Positions 21,410 through 30,430 of a stretch of 46,360 nt of DNA are shown here, piece by piece; the first letter of the stretch is position 1, and every line of letters begins with the position of its first letter. The stretch is from Scenedesmus sp. ARA3. Taxonomy: Eukaryota > Chlorophyta > Chlorophyceae > Sphaeropleales > Scenedesmaceae. The DNA lies in contig RWJK01001198.1 in assembly GCA_004335835.1 (NCBI GenBank), forward strand, positions 5,349-51,708. The letters are read 5' to 3'. A model generated the notes under the pieces. It saw only the letters and a program-made list of their open reading frames with translations. It ran no database searches and was not told where the DNA came from. The position numbers and the translations under genes are program-made.

Positions 21410-21499
<90 letters not shown>

Positions 21500-21844
21500 C
21501 ATATCGGAAGCATGCACGATTTCTGTAAAAAGTGACAGCTTGAAACTATTTGGCCGACAGGAACGCTGGCACCTGAACAGCCATGCGCAGCATGGTACCC
21601 TGCTATCATGACCCTGTCGCTGCTGCTGCTGCTGCTGGCAGCACCATCCTCATGCCCCTGTCGGTGAAAAGCCTCCGCCATGTGTGATGCGAGTTGCCTA
21701 CACAATGCGGGAAATGACCAAGCGTCATTTTTGAGCATGCCACCACTTCTGATGCACCCTCACCGTCATGACTCTGTCGCTGAGGTAGAAGGCCTCCTCC
21801 ACGCCATCACCGTGGTGGATGTCGATGTCCAGATACAGCACACT

Positions 21845-21880
<36 letters not shown>

Positions 21881-22659
21881 TGTTGAAGACGGAACTGAAC
21901 TGTCAGCACTACATGCCATGGGCGCACTGGACGATGTGCCCAAACACATGCTGCTATTAAGCTAAGGCAGCAGTTGCAGCAGCCCAGCGGCAGCAGCGGA
22001 ATACGAAATGCATCATCGCAGCCATGCCATCCCTCCACCAATCCATAGCATTCTATCGCGTATGGTGCTTGGCCTCACCTTGGTACTGCTGAAGCCCCAC
22101 ATACCGCGCATGGTACTTGAGCAGCTGCAGAAATGGCCAGGTCATCACGCAGCACACAGAACTACAGCAGTGTTCAGCATTAATACCCCACCGTGCCTTA
22201 AGCAAACTGAACCTACCGTGCATGGTACTTGAGCAGCTCCAAAATGGCCAGCACCATGTCATTCACGCAACACTCAGCCTTACAGCAGTGTTTAGCATTA
22301 CTGAAACCCCACTGTGCATTGCACAACTGCAACCTTTTCCTAAAACCTACTGCGCATGGTACTTGAGCAGCTCCAGGATGGCCAGCACCAGGTCATTCAC
22401 ATAGCAAACATCACTATAGCAGTGTTTAGCATTACTGAACCCTACTGTGCATTGCACCACTGAAACCTAATATTCACACCTACCGCGCATGGTACTTGAG
22501 CAGTTCCAGAATGGCCAGCACCAGGTCATTCACATAGCAGAAGCCAGATGCCTCCCCTTTCTTGGCGTGATGCAGGCCCCCACTCCAGTTGATGGCGGTG
22601 TCGCACAGCCCGTGGTTCAACCGCACTGCGCCCTGGATGCTTGCCCCTGCATAGAGCCT

Positions 22660-22718
<59 letters not shown>

Positions 22719-22935
22719 CAGTTGATGGCGGTGTCACACAGCCCATGGTTTAGCCACACTGCGCCCTGGATGTTTGCACCAGCATAGAGCCTGCAGCAGA
22801 CAGCCAAAGAGAAGAGGTGAGGCAGAGCAAAGTGTTGCTACAGCGTCCCCAGGCATTCAAATGCAGCGGAAGTAGCAGCCCACCTGCAGAACTCGAAGAG
22901 CCAGTCAAACACTGGGCAGACCTCGTTGAAGTTGA

Positions 22936-22967
<32 letters not shown>

Positions 22968-22974
22968 ATCTGAT

Positions 22975-23018
<44 letters not shown>

Positions 23019-23400
23019 CTCATGCCAAGCCCACCTGCAGTACTTAAAGAGCCCGTCAAATACAGGGCAGTCCTCGTTCAAATTGACAGCATAAACAACA
23101 GCAGCAACAGCAGCAGCAGTAGCAGTAGCAGCAGCCTCAAGCCCAGCTCACCTGCAGTACTCGACTAGCCCATCAAACACGGGGCAGTCCTCGTTGAAGT
23201 TAACAGCAGCAGCAACAGGACCAGCAATAACAACCCACCTGCAGTACTCGAAGAGCCCGTCAAACACCGGACAGTCCTCATTGAAGTTGACAACAGCAGC
23301 AACAACAGCAACAGCAGCAGAAGCAGCAACAGTCTCATGCCCAGCCCACCTGCAGTACTCGAAGAGCCCGTCAAACACAGGGCGGTCCTCATTGAAGTTG

Positions 23401-23436
<36 letters not shown>

Positions 23437-23720
23437 GCAGCGACCCACCTGCAGTATTCAAAGAGCCCGTCAAACACCGGACAGTCCTCATTGAAGTTGT
23501 GGCGCTGCATGGCTGCTGCGTGCTCGGCCTGGTTGTCTGGCGTAACAACAGACAGTAGGTCGATGTAGTCAGCGCTGTGGAACTGGCCCAGCTGCATCGG
23601 CTGCGCCTTCACGGCACGCTGCGGCAGCAGCAGCAGCAGGCACAGGTCAGCAGCAGCAGGTCGATGCAGTCTGCACTATGAGACTGTCCCAGCTGCAGGG
23701 CTGCGCTTTTACGGCGCGCT

Positions 23721-23752
<32 letters not shown>

Positions 23753-24174
23753 CACAGGTCAGCAGCAGCAGGTCGATGTAGTTTGCGCTGTGGAACTGGC
23801 CCAGCTGCATCGGCTGCGCTTTTACGGCGCGCTGTGGCAGCAGCAGCAGCAACGGCAGCAGCAGCAGGCACAGGTCAGCAGCAGCAGGTCGATGTAGTCT
23901 GCGCTGTGGAACTGCCCTAGCTGCATGCGCTTTTACGACGCGCTGCGGCAGCAGCAGCAGCAGCAGCAACGGCAGCAGCAGCAGGTCGATGTAGGTGGCC
24001 ACTCAGTCGCAAACATGACAACACGCTGCTGCTGCTGCTGCTGCCGCTGCTGCTGCTGCTGCCAGCCTTGCCACTCACGAGCACATCCATGTGCTGCTGC
24101 AGGTCATATCATATCCTAGCACCACCTGCTGCTGCTGCCGCTGCCTGCCTTGCCATCCCATAAACACGTCCATG

Positions 24175-24210
<36 letters not shown>

Positions 24211-24735
24211 AAGCTAGTCACAAAGATATTCACATGCTGCTGCTGCCAGCTGTGCCACTTACAAACACGTCCATGTGCTGCTGCAGGTCATATCATAACC
24301 CGGCACCAGCTGCTGCTGCTGCTGCCAGCCTTGTCCCGCCCAAAACAACAGACAGCCACTCACGAACACGTCCATGTGCTGCTGCAGGTCGTAGCCCAGC
24401 ACCAGCTGGTGCGTCATGGTCAGCCGGTGCGGCTTCATGGGGTGGTTCTGGCCAAAGTAAAAGGTGGAGAACTCGCCTGGCAGCAGCAGCAGCAGCAGCA
24501 ACGAGGCAGTTTGGCTAACGGCTGAGTACAATCCAGATGTGTTTGTTGCACTTTTGTGTTGTGTGCTGTTTGTAGCAGGCCTTTGTGGTCCAAGCAAGCT
24601 ACGCAGTGTACTGCTTCTGCTGCTGCTCAACATCTCCGGCAACCGGCTGTGAGCGAAATCATATGTCCCATGCAGCTGTGTGGTGGTGTGAGACGCAGCA
24701 GACGCTTCGGCTGCACGGCCTTGCTATGGTGGTGG

Positions 24736-24766
<31 letters not shown>

Positions 24767-25027
24767 CCTGCTGCTGCTGCTGCAGCTGGTGGATGCTGCT
24801 CAGTACTGTGAACTCTGCTTTCAAAACGTCCGGAGGCTTGCAAGCTATCTATTAACATCAAGTGCTTCACGCATGCCATGCGTTGCAGGCTGCGCCTAAC
24901 ATTGAACATGCTCTGCTGCTGGTAAAGCCTGAGCATGCGCGTGCACACAGCATAGGCCAGTACCATATCCTGTGTGAAACTCACTGTCATAGAAGTAAGC
25001 CACTTTGCTCTTGCGTGACGCACTCAT
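19021..25027 (-). CDS. Class I (RPD3/HDA1-superfamily) histone deacetylase, 10 exons
   Basis: Zinc-dependent nuclear lysine deacetylase, normally part of corepressor complexes. Exons on the complement are 25027-24985, 24476-24364, 23618-23449, 22657-22484, 21842-21764, 21407-21303, 21140-21044, 20578-20434, 20043-19899 and 19272-19021; phases close to 440 aa. Active-site features are present: GGLHHAKK (His138/His139), [12 protein letters not shown] (Asp174/His176), CGADSL (Asp263) and GGGGYT (Tyr302). Their spacing agrees with human HDAC1. The start [20 protein letters not shown] matches the family. The C-terminal tail is shorter than in animal HDAC1 and ends DRDHWGD. Almost every intron carries exon-edge copies and CTG tracts (sense strand), including a tract of about 30 units before exon 6. 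A tandem array of last-exon copies follows the stop. It is divergent from the snoRNA host transcript. Confidence 0.96.
19338..19442 (-). repeat. Echo of HDAC exon 10 5' end
   Basis: Repeats about 90 bases from the acceptor side of exon 10 ([20 protein letters not shown]), with GTGCTGCAG in place of CTGCCGCAG at the acceptor. It lies upstream of exon 10. Confidence 0.92.
20093..20226 (-). repeat. Echo of HDAC exon 9 5' end
   Basis: About 110 bases repeat the first 35 or so codons of exon 9 ([20 protein letters not shown]), with a CTGCAG acceptor. It is upstream of exon 9. Many changes are third-position, with Thr/Ala and Leu/Met replacements. Confidence 0.9.
20787..20975 (-). repeat. Two echoes of HDAC exon 7 3' end
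   Basis: About 20787-20850 and 20907-20965 repeat the end of exon 7 ([11 protein letters not shown]) with its donor. Both lie downstream of exon 7. They are spaced about 120 bases apart, with shared GACAGTGTTGTGACAGTG intron text, so the duplicated unit includes intron. Confidence 0.9.
21409..21499 (-). repeat. Long CTG tract (about 30 units) before HDAC exon 6
   Basis: An uninterrupted run of roughly 30 CAG units on the + strand, CTG on the gene strand. It ends in CTGCAG at the exon 6 acceptor and is the longest pure triplet tract in the window. Confidence 0.95.
22098..22403 (-). repeat. Three echoes of HDAC exon 4 3' end
   Basis: Copies at about 22098-22152, 22215-22266 and 22348-22403 repeat the last 14-18 codons of exon 4 ([13 protein letters not shown]) with the donor. 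All lie downstream of the exon, at a period of about 120-130 bases that includes flanking intron text. Confidence 0.93.
22661..22713 (-). repeat. CTG tract (about 17 units) before HDAC exon 4
   Basis: CAG on the + strand, CTG on the sense strand, abutting the exon 4 acceptor. Beyond it, at 22722-22800, is a copy of the exon 4 5' end ([20 protein letters not shown]) with its own CTGCAG acceptor. Confidence 0.92.
22722..22800 (-). repeat. Echo of HDAC exon 4 5' end
   Basis: Repeats the first 25 or so codons of exon 4 and its acceptor, reading [20 protein letters not shown] instead of [20 protein letters not shown]. It lies upstream of exon 4. Confidence 0.92.
22877..23402 (-). repeat. Five echoes of HDAC exon 3 3' end
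   Basis: Copies at about 22877-22935, 23028-23083, 23147-23205, 23235-23290 and 23345-23402 repeat [17 protein letters not shown] and the donor. CAG tracts separate them. All lie downstream of exon 3. Most copies keep the protein sequence or change one residue, for example [17 protein letters not shown] in the farthest. Confidence 0.94.
23640..24000 (-). repeat. Several echoes of HDAC exon 3 5' end
   Basis: Copies at about 23655-23725, 23765-23840 and 23883-23950, plus a fragment near 23985-24000, repeat the acceptor and [23 protein letters not shown] tracts separate them and all lie upstream of exon 3. Confidence 0.92.
24060..24320 (-). repeat. Echoes of HDAC exon 2 3' end
   Basis: Copies near 24075-24125, 24163-24190 and 24262-24315 repeat GACCTGCAGCAGCACATGGA and flanking bases with the donor. 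They are downstream of exon 2 and separated by CTG-rich spacers. Confidence 0.85.
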
Positions 25028-25489
25028 GGTGCTGCTTCTGGTCCCAGCAGCAGCAGCAGCAGCACTGAGCAGCAGCTGCTGCCCCTACCCAGTTGCCTCT
25101 ACACAGCTACTGTCTGCCTGGTTGCCGGCTTCCCAAACGTATAGGCAGCATACCTACATCATGTGTAGGCAGCCTCACGCATTTCTAGGCACATAAATCA
25201 GGCAACAATGGTGACACCAGCACTGGCAGTAATAGATGGCAGCGTCGCAACACGCAGAAGCTCTGTAACACGTTGTTTAAGAAACTGATGAACTGAACTG
25301 AGGCGAAGATAGCGACACAAACGAAGCAGATGTCAAGCAGTGACTTTCGAGTGCCGAGTGTGTCAAGACTTCTGCTGTGCCACAGGAGAGGTACACCCAA
25401 TTAAATGCAAGTTCTCAACACATGAGATGGGCGCATCAGCCCGACAGCTGGAGACTTCCTGTGTCGTTGCTGACAATGTTACTGACAGC
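25028..25489. promoter_or_regulatory. Divergent region between HDAC and snoRNA host transcript
   Basis: HDAC begins at 25027 on the minus strand, and the host transcript of the snoRNA cluster appears to begin to the right on the + strand. Promoters of both should be here. No confident TATA or initiator element is seen. Its right border is marked by the 15-bp motif at 25490-25504, which recurs at 31294. Confidence 0.4.
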
Positions 25490-25828
25490 GCGAGGTAACA
25501 CGCCCTGCGGCGGGCTCGCAGGCCTACAAGACGCCTGATCACCTCTCAACCCTCATCTCTTCGCTCTTCTTCAATTGTTTATTCGCTACGTGGCCCTCTT
25601 CTGCAGACCCTGCCGACAGACCAGCAAGCAGTAGCAGCAGATGCCCTGAAGCCGTTTCTTCTGGCAGGCCACCCCACCCTGGCGGTGCGCCTCGCCCTTT
25701 CCTTACCCTGATGATATTTCAAGCCTTCATCTTCGTATGCGTGCCATCCTGGCCGCAGTCAACGTCCTGCAAAGGTGAGCAGAACAGCAGCAGCTGTGTT
25801 GGCCCTTCTGGAATGTTCTGCACCAGGC

Positions 25829-25923
25829 TTGGGACTTGATGAGTTTCGTTTGCCGCCCCAGTCCTATTTGGCCCACAGCCAGGGACAAACAATGAGGATT
25901 GGCTTACCCTAGTCTGATCCCAG
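25829..25923 (+). ncRNA. Box C/D snoRNA, guide to 25S rRNA GACUGGGGCGGCA
   Basis: Box C TTGATGA (25836-25842), box D CTGA (25914-25917) and a terminal stem TTGGGA/TCCCAG flank it. The internal guide TGCCGCCCCAGTC is complementary over 13 bases to a segment of 25S/28S rRNA that I recall as nearly invariant (GACUGGGGCGGCA). The rRNA match is from memory and was not aligned. The D' box is degenerate. Confidence 0.75.
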
Positions 25924-25961
25924 AGCTGGTGTGCAGTGTCGGGATTTGGCTTTTGTGGGCT

Positions 25962-26054
25962 GCTGTCCTTGATGACATCACTTTTTCCCAGCTCACTCCG
26001 AGCTTTTGCGTTGAGGAAAAACAAGTTTCATTCACGTTCATTGTCTGAGACAGC
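25962..26054 (+). ncRNA. Box C/D snoRNA with perfect 6-bp terminal stem
   Basis: GCTGTC (25962-25967) pairs perfectly with GACAGC (26049-26054). It encloses box C TTGATGA (25969-25975) and box D CTGA (26045-26048). The segment CGAGCTTTT is complementary to 18S AAAAGCUCG (nine bases, weak). The guide next to box D has no target I recognise. Confidence 0.7.
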
Positions 26055-26300
26055 CCCAGGCCGATTTCGTGTGTGTACCCGCCGCCGCATGGTGGGCTGG
26101 GCTCGTGCGTGTTGCTCGTGCCTGCTCGTTGTGTATTATTCGATGAAGGGAATGACGAGAATTTTCCCCGTATGATCGACGCTGATTCGAAGCTTCTGTT
26201 GTTGCAGTTCAACAGCTGCAACCAAGCCAGACAACCTGACCCTTCCCTTTAGCAGCAGCGTGCTGGTGTTTTTTTGCTGTGTATGTGTGCCCTGGAGCAG

Positions 26301-26384
26301 GGGAGATACGATGATCCAACCCCTTTTGGTCCGTGTTTCGTATCCAGGCCTACTGGTGACGAGAAACAGGTCTCTGATCTCTCT
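26301..26384 (+). ncRNA. Box C/D snoRNA, guide to 25S rRNA GAAACACGGACCAA
   Basis: Box C-like ACGATGA (26308-26314) and box D CTGA (26374-26377) are closed by a GGGAGA/TCTCTC stem. TTGGTCCGTGTTTC (26326-26339) is a 14-base complement to the conserved 25S rRNA segment GAAACACGGACCAA. Known methylation guides for this segment are yeast snR39/snR59 and vertebrate U32/U51, so it is probably their functional counterpart. The rRNA sequence is from memory. Confidence 0.8.
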
Positions 26385-26457
26385 GGTGCCCCAGTGGCAG
26401 TGCTGCTGTTGTTGTGTGTCCTGTTCGATAGATGGTTGGTGGCCAGCAGGCGTGTTT

Positions 26458-26546
26458 CGGTGCTGTGATGACAAAACGGATTTCGGACTAGAGTTTCCGA
26501 GGCCTAGCGCCGTTGAAGAAACTCTCCCTTGGCTGTCTGAGCAAAG
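26458..26546 (+). ncRNA. Box C/D snoRNA, guide to 25S rRNA ACAGCCAAGGGA
   Basis: Box C GTGATGA (26465-26471) and box D CTGA (26537-26540). TCCCTTGGCTGT lies directly against box D and is a 12-base complement to 25S ACAGCCAAGGGA. The fifth-nucleotide rule would place methylation on the C of ACAGC. The terminal stem is short (TGC/GCA). Confidence 0.78.
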
Positions 26547-26618
26547 CTGCTGACCTGTCTCTTTGTGCCTTGTCAATTCATTTGTAGTGTCTTTTCTGGC
26601 AGCAGCAGCTCACACATA

Positions 26619-26680
26619 TGATGCTTTGCATCATCAGCATGCTTTGCATCATCAGCATGCTTTGCATCATCAGCATGCAA
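26619..26680. repeat. 18-bp tandem repeat, three units
   Basis: ATGCTTTGCATCATCAGC is repeated three times with no differences (26621-26674). Each unit contains the palindromic GATGCTTTGCATC-like core. It is in intron 1 of the host transcript. Confidence 0.9.
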
Positions 26681-27969
26681 GTGTATCTGCATACACGGCT
26701 TCTATTAAGTTGGTCTTGTGGCTGCTCAGTGCTGCGGGGCCCGTTCCCAGAAGCAACAACAATGAGGTCGTGCATGGTTTTAGGAAGAGCCGTGTGCGGC
26801 CACTGCCCCTGGGCCCCGCTATCCTGCAGCGAGCACGCCGCTGCTGCTGCGGGACGATGGGCCTGGACAAACCTCATGTGCAGTTGCATTGCATCTGTGT
26901 TTGTGTTTGATTCGCTGCTTTCTTGCTGACATTTGCTGCTGCTGGTTCTTGTTGTTGTGTGGTGCTTCTCTGCTTCTGCAGGGTGAGGTGTCGTCGTCGC
27001 CGCCATCTGATAACAAGCCAATCATGAAGCCCCGGTCAAGCTTCCCTGCCATTGGCTGCAGCTCAGTGCTTCCGCCAACCCACCACCCTCCTCAAGCATC
27101 TGCCAGGTAGGTGCAGTTGTAGGTAGAGCAGCCAGCAGCTGGCCGGCTTGCAGGTTTGATTGTGGGGCAGCAGCAGCAGCAGTAACAGACATTTGGCTGC
27201 CGTCAGTGCAATTTCCCACCTGTGTGCGCAGTAGTAACAGCAGCAGCAGATTGCAGCTTGCCTTTGGGCTCTAGCAATCTTTTCTTCAGGCCTGTGCTGT
27301 AGCCTGCTACCACGACGGTCGATGCTGGGCTGCCGAAGTGCCCTTGCAATCAACATTACGGGTAGCTACAGCAACGGGGCGTGTTTCAGTGCCGGCAGCT
27401 GCGCAGTGCTGCCTGCATGTATAGCTGCCTCTACATCCCGCTTCTAATGTACCTTCAGTATGTTGCTGTGAGTTGCTGGCTGTTGCTGACCAGAAGTTTG
27501 CTTTGCTTGGTGTTGCCTCTTCTTCCAGGTGAATGACCAACGATGCAAAGGCTGTCCTTGCAAGCGTGTCGTCTGCCCAGCAAGCGCCTTGCAGCCCTAA
27601 CAAGGCCAGGCCTGAAGCAAGTGCAAGAACAATGCCCACCACCCGGCAGATGACACACACACACAGGTATGTACTGTAGTGCATCAGGTGTTTTGGGTGC
27701 TTCTCTGAGGGCGCAGGCAACTTGTGTCGACACCGTGGATACATTTGGTGTGTGCGGCAGCGGCTGCGCGATGACGACACCCTAGAGGCTGTTTATGATC
27801 ACTCGCTGATTAAAACCTCTTGAAAAAACGACTTCTCTTTCCACTGAGCGCATGCTGCTGCCGTTGCCCAGCCGTGTGTGCATGTTTGAGTATGCTCTGT
27901 TCTGTTGTGTGGTTGATGCGGTCTGCAACACTAACAGTCTGGGACGCTGCATATAAGCTGCTGATGTTT

Positions 27970-28051
27970 AGCACTGTGATGACGTTTCTGCGCCAGGGGG
28001 TTCCTGCCCCTACTTGCTGATCACCAGCTGACACTGCAGCAACTGAGTGCT
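27970..28051 (+). ncRNA. C/D-like repeat RNA, unit 1
   Basis: Best-formed member of a 13-copy family. Box C GTGATGA (27976-27982) and box D CTGA (28043-28046) are enclosed by the stem AGCAC/GTGCT. An internal GGGGGTTCCTGCCCC hairpin element and a D'-like CTGA (28017-28020) follow box C. Confidence 0.75.
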
Positions 28052-28072
28052 GAATGGCGGTGTGTTTATGGT

Positions 28073-28155
28073 GCAGTGTGGCGACAACGTTGATGCAGTG
28101 TGGCGACAACGTTGATGCAGTGTGGCGACAACGTTGATGCAGTGTGGCGACAACG
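28073..28155. repeat. 22-bp tandem repeat, almost four units
   Basis: Three identical 22-bp units starting GCAGTGTGGCGACAACG (28073-28138) and a partial fourth lie between C/D-like units 1 and 2. Confidence 0.93.
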
Positions 28156-28169
28156 AATGTTGAAGTCGT

Positions 28170-28251
28170 TGCTGTGATGCAATTATGCTGCTTGAGGGGG
28201 TTCCTGCCCCTGCTCACTGACTTTTGTCAGAGTGTTGCAGTTGCTGAGCAT
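28170..28251 (+). ncRNA. C/D-like repeat RNA, unit 2
   Basis: Box C variant GTGATGC (28174-28180), core GGGGGTTCCTGCCCC, an internal CTGAC/GTCAG hairpin and box D CTGA (28244-28247). The terminal stem is short (TGC/GCA). Confidence 0.65.
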
Positions 28252-28291
28252 TCTACTTCGCTGTGCACTTGTTCAGCAGCGCTTAGTGTTT

Positions 28292-28372
28292 GTGCTGTGA
28301 TGATACTTGCTGCACTAGGGGTTTCCTGCCCCTACTTTCTGGTTCCTTCCAGATGCTGCAGCTTCTGAGCAC
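28292..28372 (+). ncRNA. C/D-like repeat RNA, unit 3
   Basis: Box C GTGATGA (28297-28303), box D CTGA (28365-28368) and terminal stem GTGCT/AGCAC. The core reads AGGGGTTTCCTGCCCC. The internal hairpin is TCTGG/CCAGA. Confidence 0.75.
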
Positions 28373-28434
28373 TTGCCTTGTCCTGCTGTCGTCCTTATCT
28401 GTTGTCGCTGCGTTACCTGCATTAGCATGTTGCC

Positions 28435-28516
28435 TTGCTTTGATGAACTTGCCGCACTGGGGGTTTCCTGCCCCTGCTTTCTGGCTTGTGCTGGACTATA
28501 TGTGGCTTCTGAGCAA
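28435..28516 (+). ncRNA. C/D-like repeat RNA, unit 4
   Basis: Box C TTGATGA (28440-28446) and box D CTGA (28509-28512). The terminal stem is TTGCT/AGCAA, a compensated variant of the stems in units 1 and 3. The core is GGGGGTTTCCTGCCCC. Confidence 0.72.
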
Positions 28517-28550
28517 TGAACTGCAGCCTACTGTGTTGAGATGTTTGTTT

Positions 28551-28630
28551 TGCTGTGAACATTCTTGCTGCGTTGGGGGTTTCCTGCCCCTCTGTTCTGA
28601 CTTGTGTCAGAGCTGGCAGCTTCTGAGCAT
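28551..28630 (+). ncRNA. C/D-like repeat RNA, unit 5
   Basis: Core GGGGGTTTCCTGCCCC, D'-like CTGA inside a TCTGAC/GTCAGA hairpin, and box D CTGA (28623-28626). Box C has decayed to GTGAACA (28555-28561). Confidence 0.6.
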
Positions 28631-28693
28631 TGACTTGTGCTGATAGTAGTGTGATGTGCTGCAGCATCCTGAACGTGCACTTGCGTGCACACT

Positions 28694-28774
28694 TGCTGTG
28701 AAGATTCTTGCTGCGCTGGGGGTTTCCTGCCCCTCTGTTCTGGCCTGTGCTGGAGCTGGCAGCTTCTGAGCATT
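28694..28774 (+). ncRNA. C/D-like repeat RNA, unit 6
   Basis: Box C variant GTGAAGA (28698-28704), core GGGGGTTTCCTGCCCC, and box D CTGA (28766-28769) preceded by GAGCTGGCAGCTT, the text shared with units 5, 11, 12 and 13. Confidence 0.65.
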
Positions 28775-28860
28775 GATGCTTGTCTACACTGTGGTGTTGT
28801 GTGCGATGTATCCCTCTGCCGTGGTTGATGTTGTTTGTGCCAGTTCGTATGTATTACTTG

Positions 28861-28944
28861 AGCACTGTGAGGACACCTTGCTGCGCCGGGGGTTTCCTGC
28901 CCCCATCAGCTGATCACCTGCTGACACTGCAGATGCTGAGTGCT
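28861..28944 (+). ncRNA. C/D-like repeat RNA, unit 7
   Basis: Terminal stem AGCAC/GTGCT, box C variant GTGAGGA (28867-28873), core GGGGGTTTCCTGCCCC, internal hairpin TCAGC/GCTGA and box D CTGA (28936-28939). Confidence 0.7.
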
Positions 28945-29277
28945 TTATGTTCCATTCAAATCACGCTGACCTTGCTCTGCTGCTGTTGCTCCCTCTGCAG
29001 GTGCCAACGAAGAAGGCTGAGCACCCAAATCAAGAAATTGGGGCCTTATTCCACCAAGACATGAGCTGCACACCAGACCAGCAGCAACAAGGACTGTTGC
29101 ATCTCTGCCACAGCCGCCAGATGATGCACCCTGCATACCCACCACCTACTGGGCTGACAGGGCACCTCTGCTTGTGCGGCTGAGGCCCAAATGCAAGGTG
29201 AGCTTACATATACACCTGCCTTCTGGGTGAATACCATGCGGTGAGGCGTGTGTTGTGTGCTGTGTTGCTGTGACACT

Positions 29278-29359
29278 GGACAGTGAGGAAAGCGAGCTGC
29301 ACCGGGGGTTTCCTGCCCCTACTGTCTGACTTTTAGATGACATCGCAGCACCTGAGTCC
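29278..29359 (+). ncRNA. C/D-like repeat RNA, unit 8
   Basis: Terminal stem GGAC/GTCC, a full compensatory replacement of the stems in other units. It encloses box C variant GTGAGGA (29283-29289), core GGGGGTTTCCTGCCCC, D'-like CTGA and box D CTGA (29352-29355). Confidence 0.7.
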
Positions 29360-29441
29360 TTCACATCTTGGTTAGCTATGTGGAATTCCTTCTTTTGAGT
29401 TGTGTACCAGGTGTTTGTGGTGCGGATGGTGTTGATCTTGT

Positions 29442-29522
29442 TGGCTGTGACGACACCACCCTTGCCGGGGGTTTCCTGCCCCCACTATCTGATCATCAGA
29501 TGACACCAAGGGCTCTGAGCCA
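29442..29522 (+). ncRNA. C/D-like repeat RNA, unit 9
   Basis: Terminal stem TGGCT/AGCCA, box C variant GTGACGA (29447-29453), core GGGGGTTTCCTGCCCC, a perfect internal palindrome ATCTGATCATCAGAT and box D CTGA (29515-29518). Confidence 0.72.
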
Positions 29523-29645
29523 TCGAATGCATCAACATCACCCACCAACTAGTGGCGTATGCGGTCTGGTCTGTGCATGTGTGCTATTACGCAAGAGTTC
29601 CGTGAGAGTTGTGGCGGTTGCTGTTGTTTTCGGTTGCTTGCTTTG

Positions 29646-29735
29646 TTGGCTGTGAAGACACTCTGCCCAGCCGGGAGTTTCCTGCCCCCACCATCTGACG
29701 CTCTGCGCTGGATGTCACTTGGGCTGCTGAGCCAC
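29646..29735 (+). ncRNA. C/D-like repeat RNA, unit 10
   Basis: Terminal stem TGGCT/AGCCA, box C variant GTGAAGA (29652-29658), core GGGAGTTTCCTGCCCC (one change), D'-like CTGA and box D CTGA (29727-29730). It is slightly longer than the other units. Confidence 0.68.
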
Positions 29736-30187
29736 ACACATTTTACTTTATAGTTGTGGTCATCCTATTTGATGCGCTATGGTCAAATCATTGTGTAGCG
29801 GCGCACATCAGTGATGCAACTTGCCACTCGTGCACAGTGCCGCAGCGTAGCTGGGTCCTAGCCTCGAGCTAGGAGAACCTACTCAGTGAACCTGCAGGCC
29901 CCCTGCCACCCAAAGCAGTAGCCCAGTGCAATCAGTGCTTCGGTGCTGCTGTGCTGGCTCTGCCTGGGCATGCACGTGTCCAGCCGCCAGGCGTGCCGTG
30001 CTGTGTTATTAACGTATGTTAGTGACACACGTGCGGTGCGGCTCTGGCGGCGCCCGGTTGCTGCGGCGGGGTGTTGCCGGCTTGGTGCTCATGGCGCGGT
30101 GTTGCCGCAGTCTGAGATGTGCAAGCATGTGTTAATGATAGTTCAACTCACAGAAAAGTTGATCTCCTGTTGTCCAGAGTGTGTGCT
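29736..30187. other. Spacer between C/D-like units 10 and 11
   Basis: 450 bases of host intron without a copy of the family. It contains a 7-bp-arm hairpin CTGCGGC/GCCGCAG (about 30060-30108) and the arm pair TCCTAGC/GCTAGGA near 29850. No box C/D or H/ACA RNA could be assigned. Confidence 0.4.
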
Positions 30188-30269
30188 GTGCTGTCAAGAA
30201 TCTTGCTGCGCTGGGGGTTTCCTGCCCCTCTGTTCTGGCCTGTGCTAGAGCTGGCAGCTTCTGAGCATT
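30188..30269 (+). ncRNA. C/D-like repeat RNA, unit 11
   Basis: Core GGGGGTTTCCTGCCCC and box D CTGA (30261-30264). Box C has lost its UGA (GTCAAGA at 30193-30199), so this copy may be inactive. It is otherwise nearly identical to unit 6. Confidence 0.55.
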
Positions 30270-30307
30270 GCTTGATGCAGTATCCTGTGCAAAACGTTGT
30301 GTGTTTC

Positions 30308-30389
30308 TTGCTGTGAAGATTATTGCTGCGCTGGGGGTTTCCTGCCCTTCTGTTCTGACTTGTGTCAGAGCTGGCAGCTTCTGAGCATT
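30308..30389 (+). ncRNA. C/D-like repeat RNA, unit 12
   Basis: Box C variant GTGAAGA (30313-30319), core GGGGGTTTCCTGCCCT, the TCTGAC/GTCAGA hairpin and box D CTGA (30381-30384). It is very close to units 5 and 13. Confidence 0.65.
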
Positions 30390-30430
30390 GAAAGCCGAGG
30401 GTTTTGGTGGTTGCAAACAAATGTTTGCTG

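Noticed and set aside
21235..21738. 167-aa minus-strand frame with a long poly-Ala run
   Set aside because: The poly-Ala comes from the intronic CTG tract; only the part equal to HDAC exon 6 (in another frame) is coding.
26140..26195. Short C/D-like segment (TCGATGA ... CTGATTCGAA)
   Set aside because: Only about 50 bases between boxes' outer edges, too short for a normal C/D RNA, and no rRNA complement was recognised.
26136..26576. 146-aa minus-strand frame over the snoRNA region
   Set aside because: It runs antisense through two C/D snoRNAs with rRNA guides; no protein resemblance.
26690..26885. Possible H/ACA snoRNA (GCTTCT/AGAAGC stem, ACAACA hinge, TGAGGT/ACCTCA stem)
   Set aside because: No ACA follows the second stem at the required distance and the second hairpin would be about 115 bases long with poor internal pairing.
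27790..27850. Possible further C/D snoRNA (TATGATCA ... CTGA)
   Set aside because: Box C is poor, no terminal stem forms and the guide target could not be recalled with confidence.
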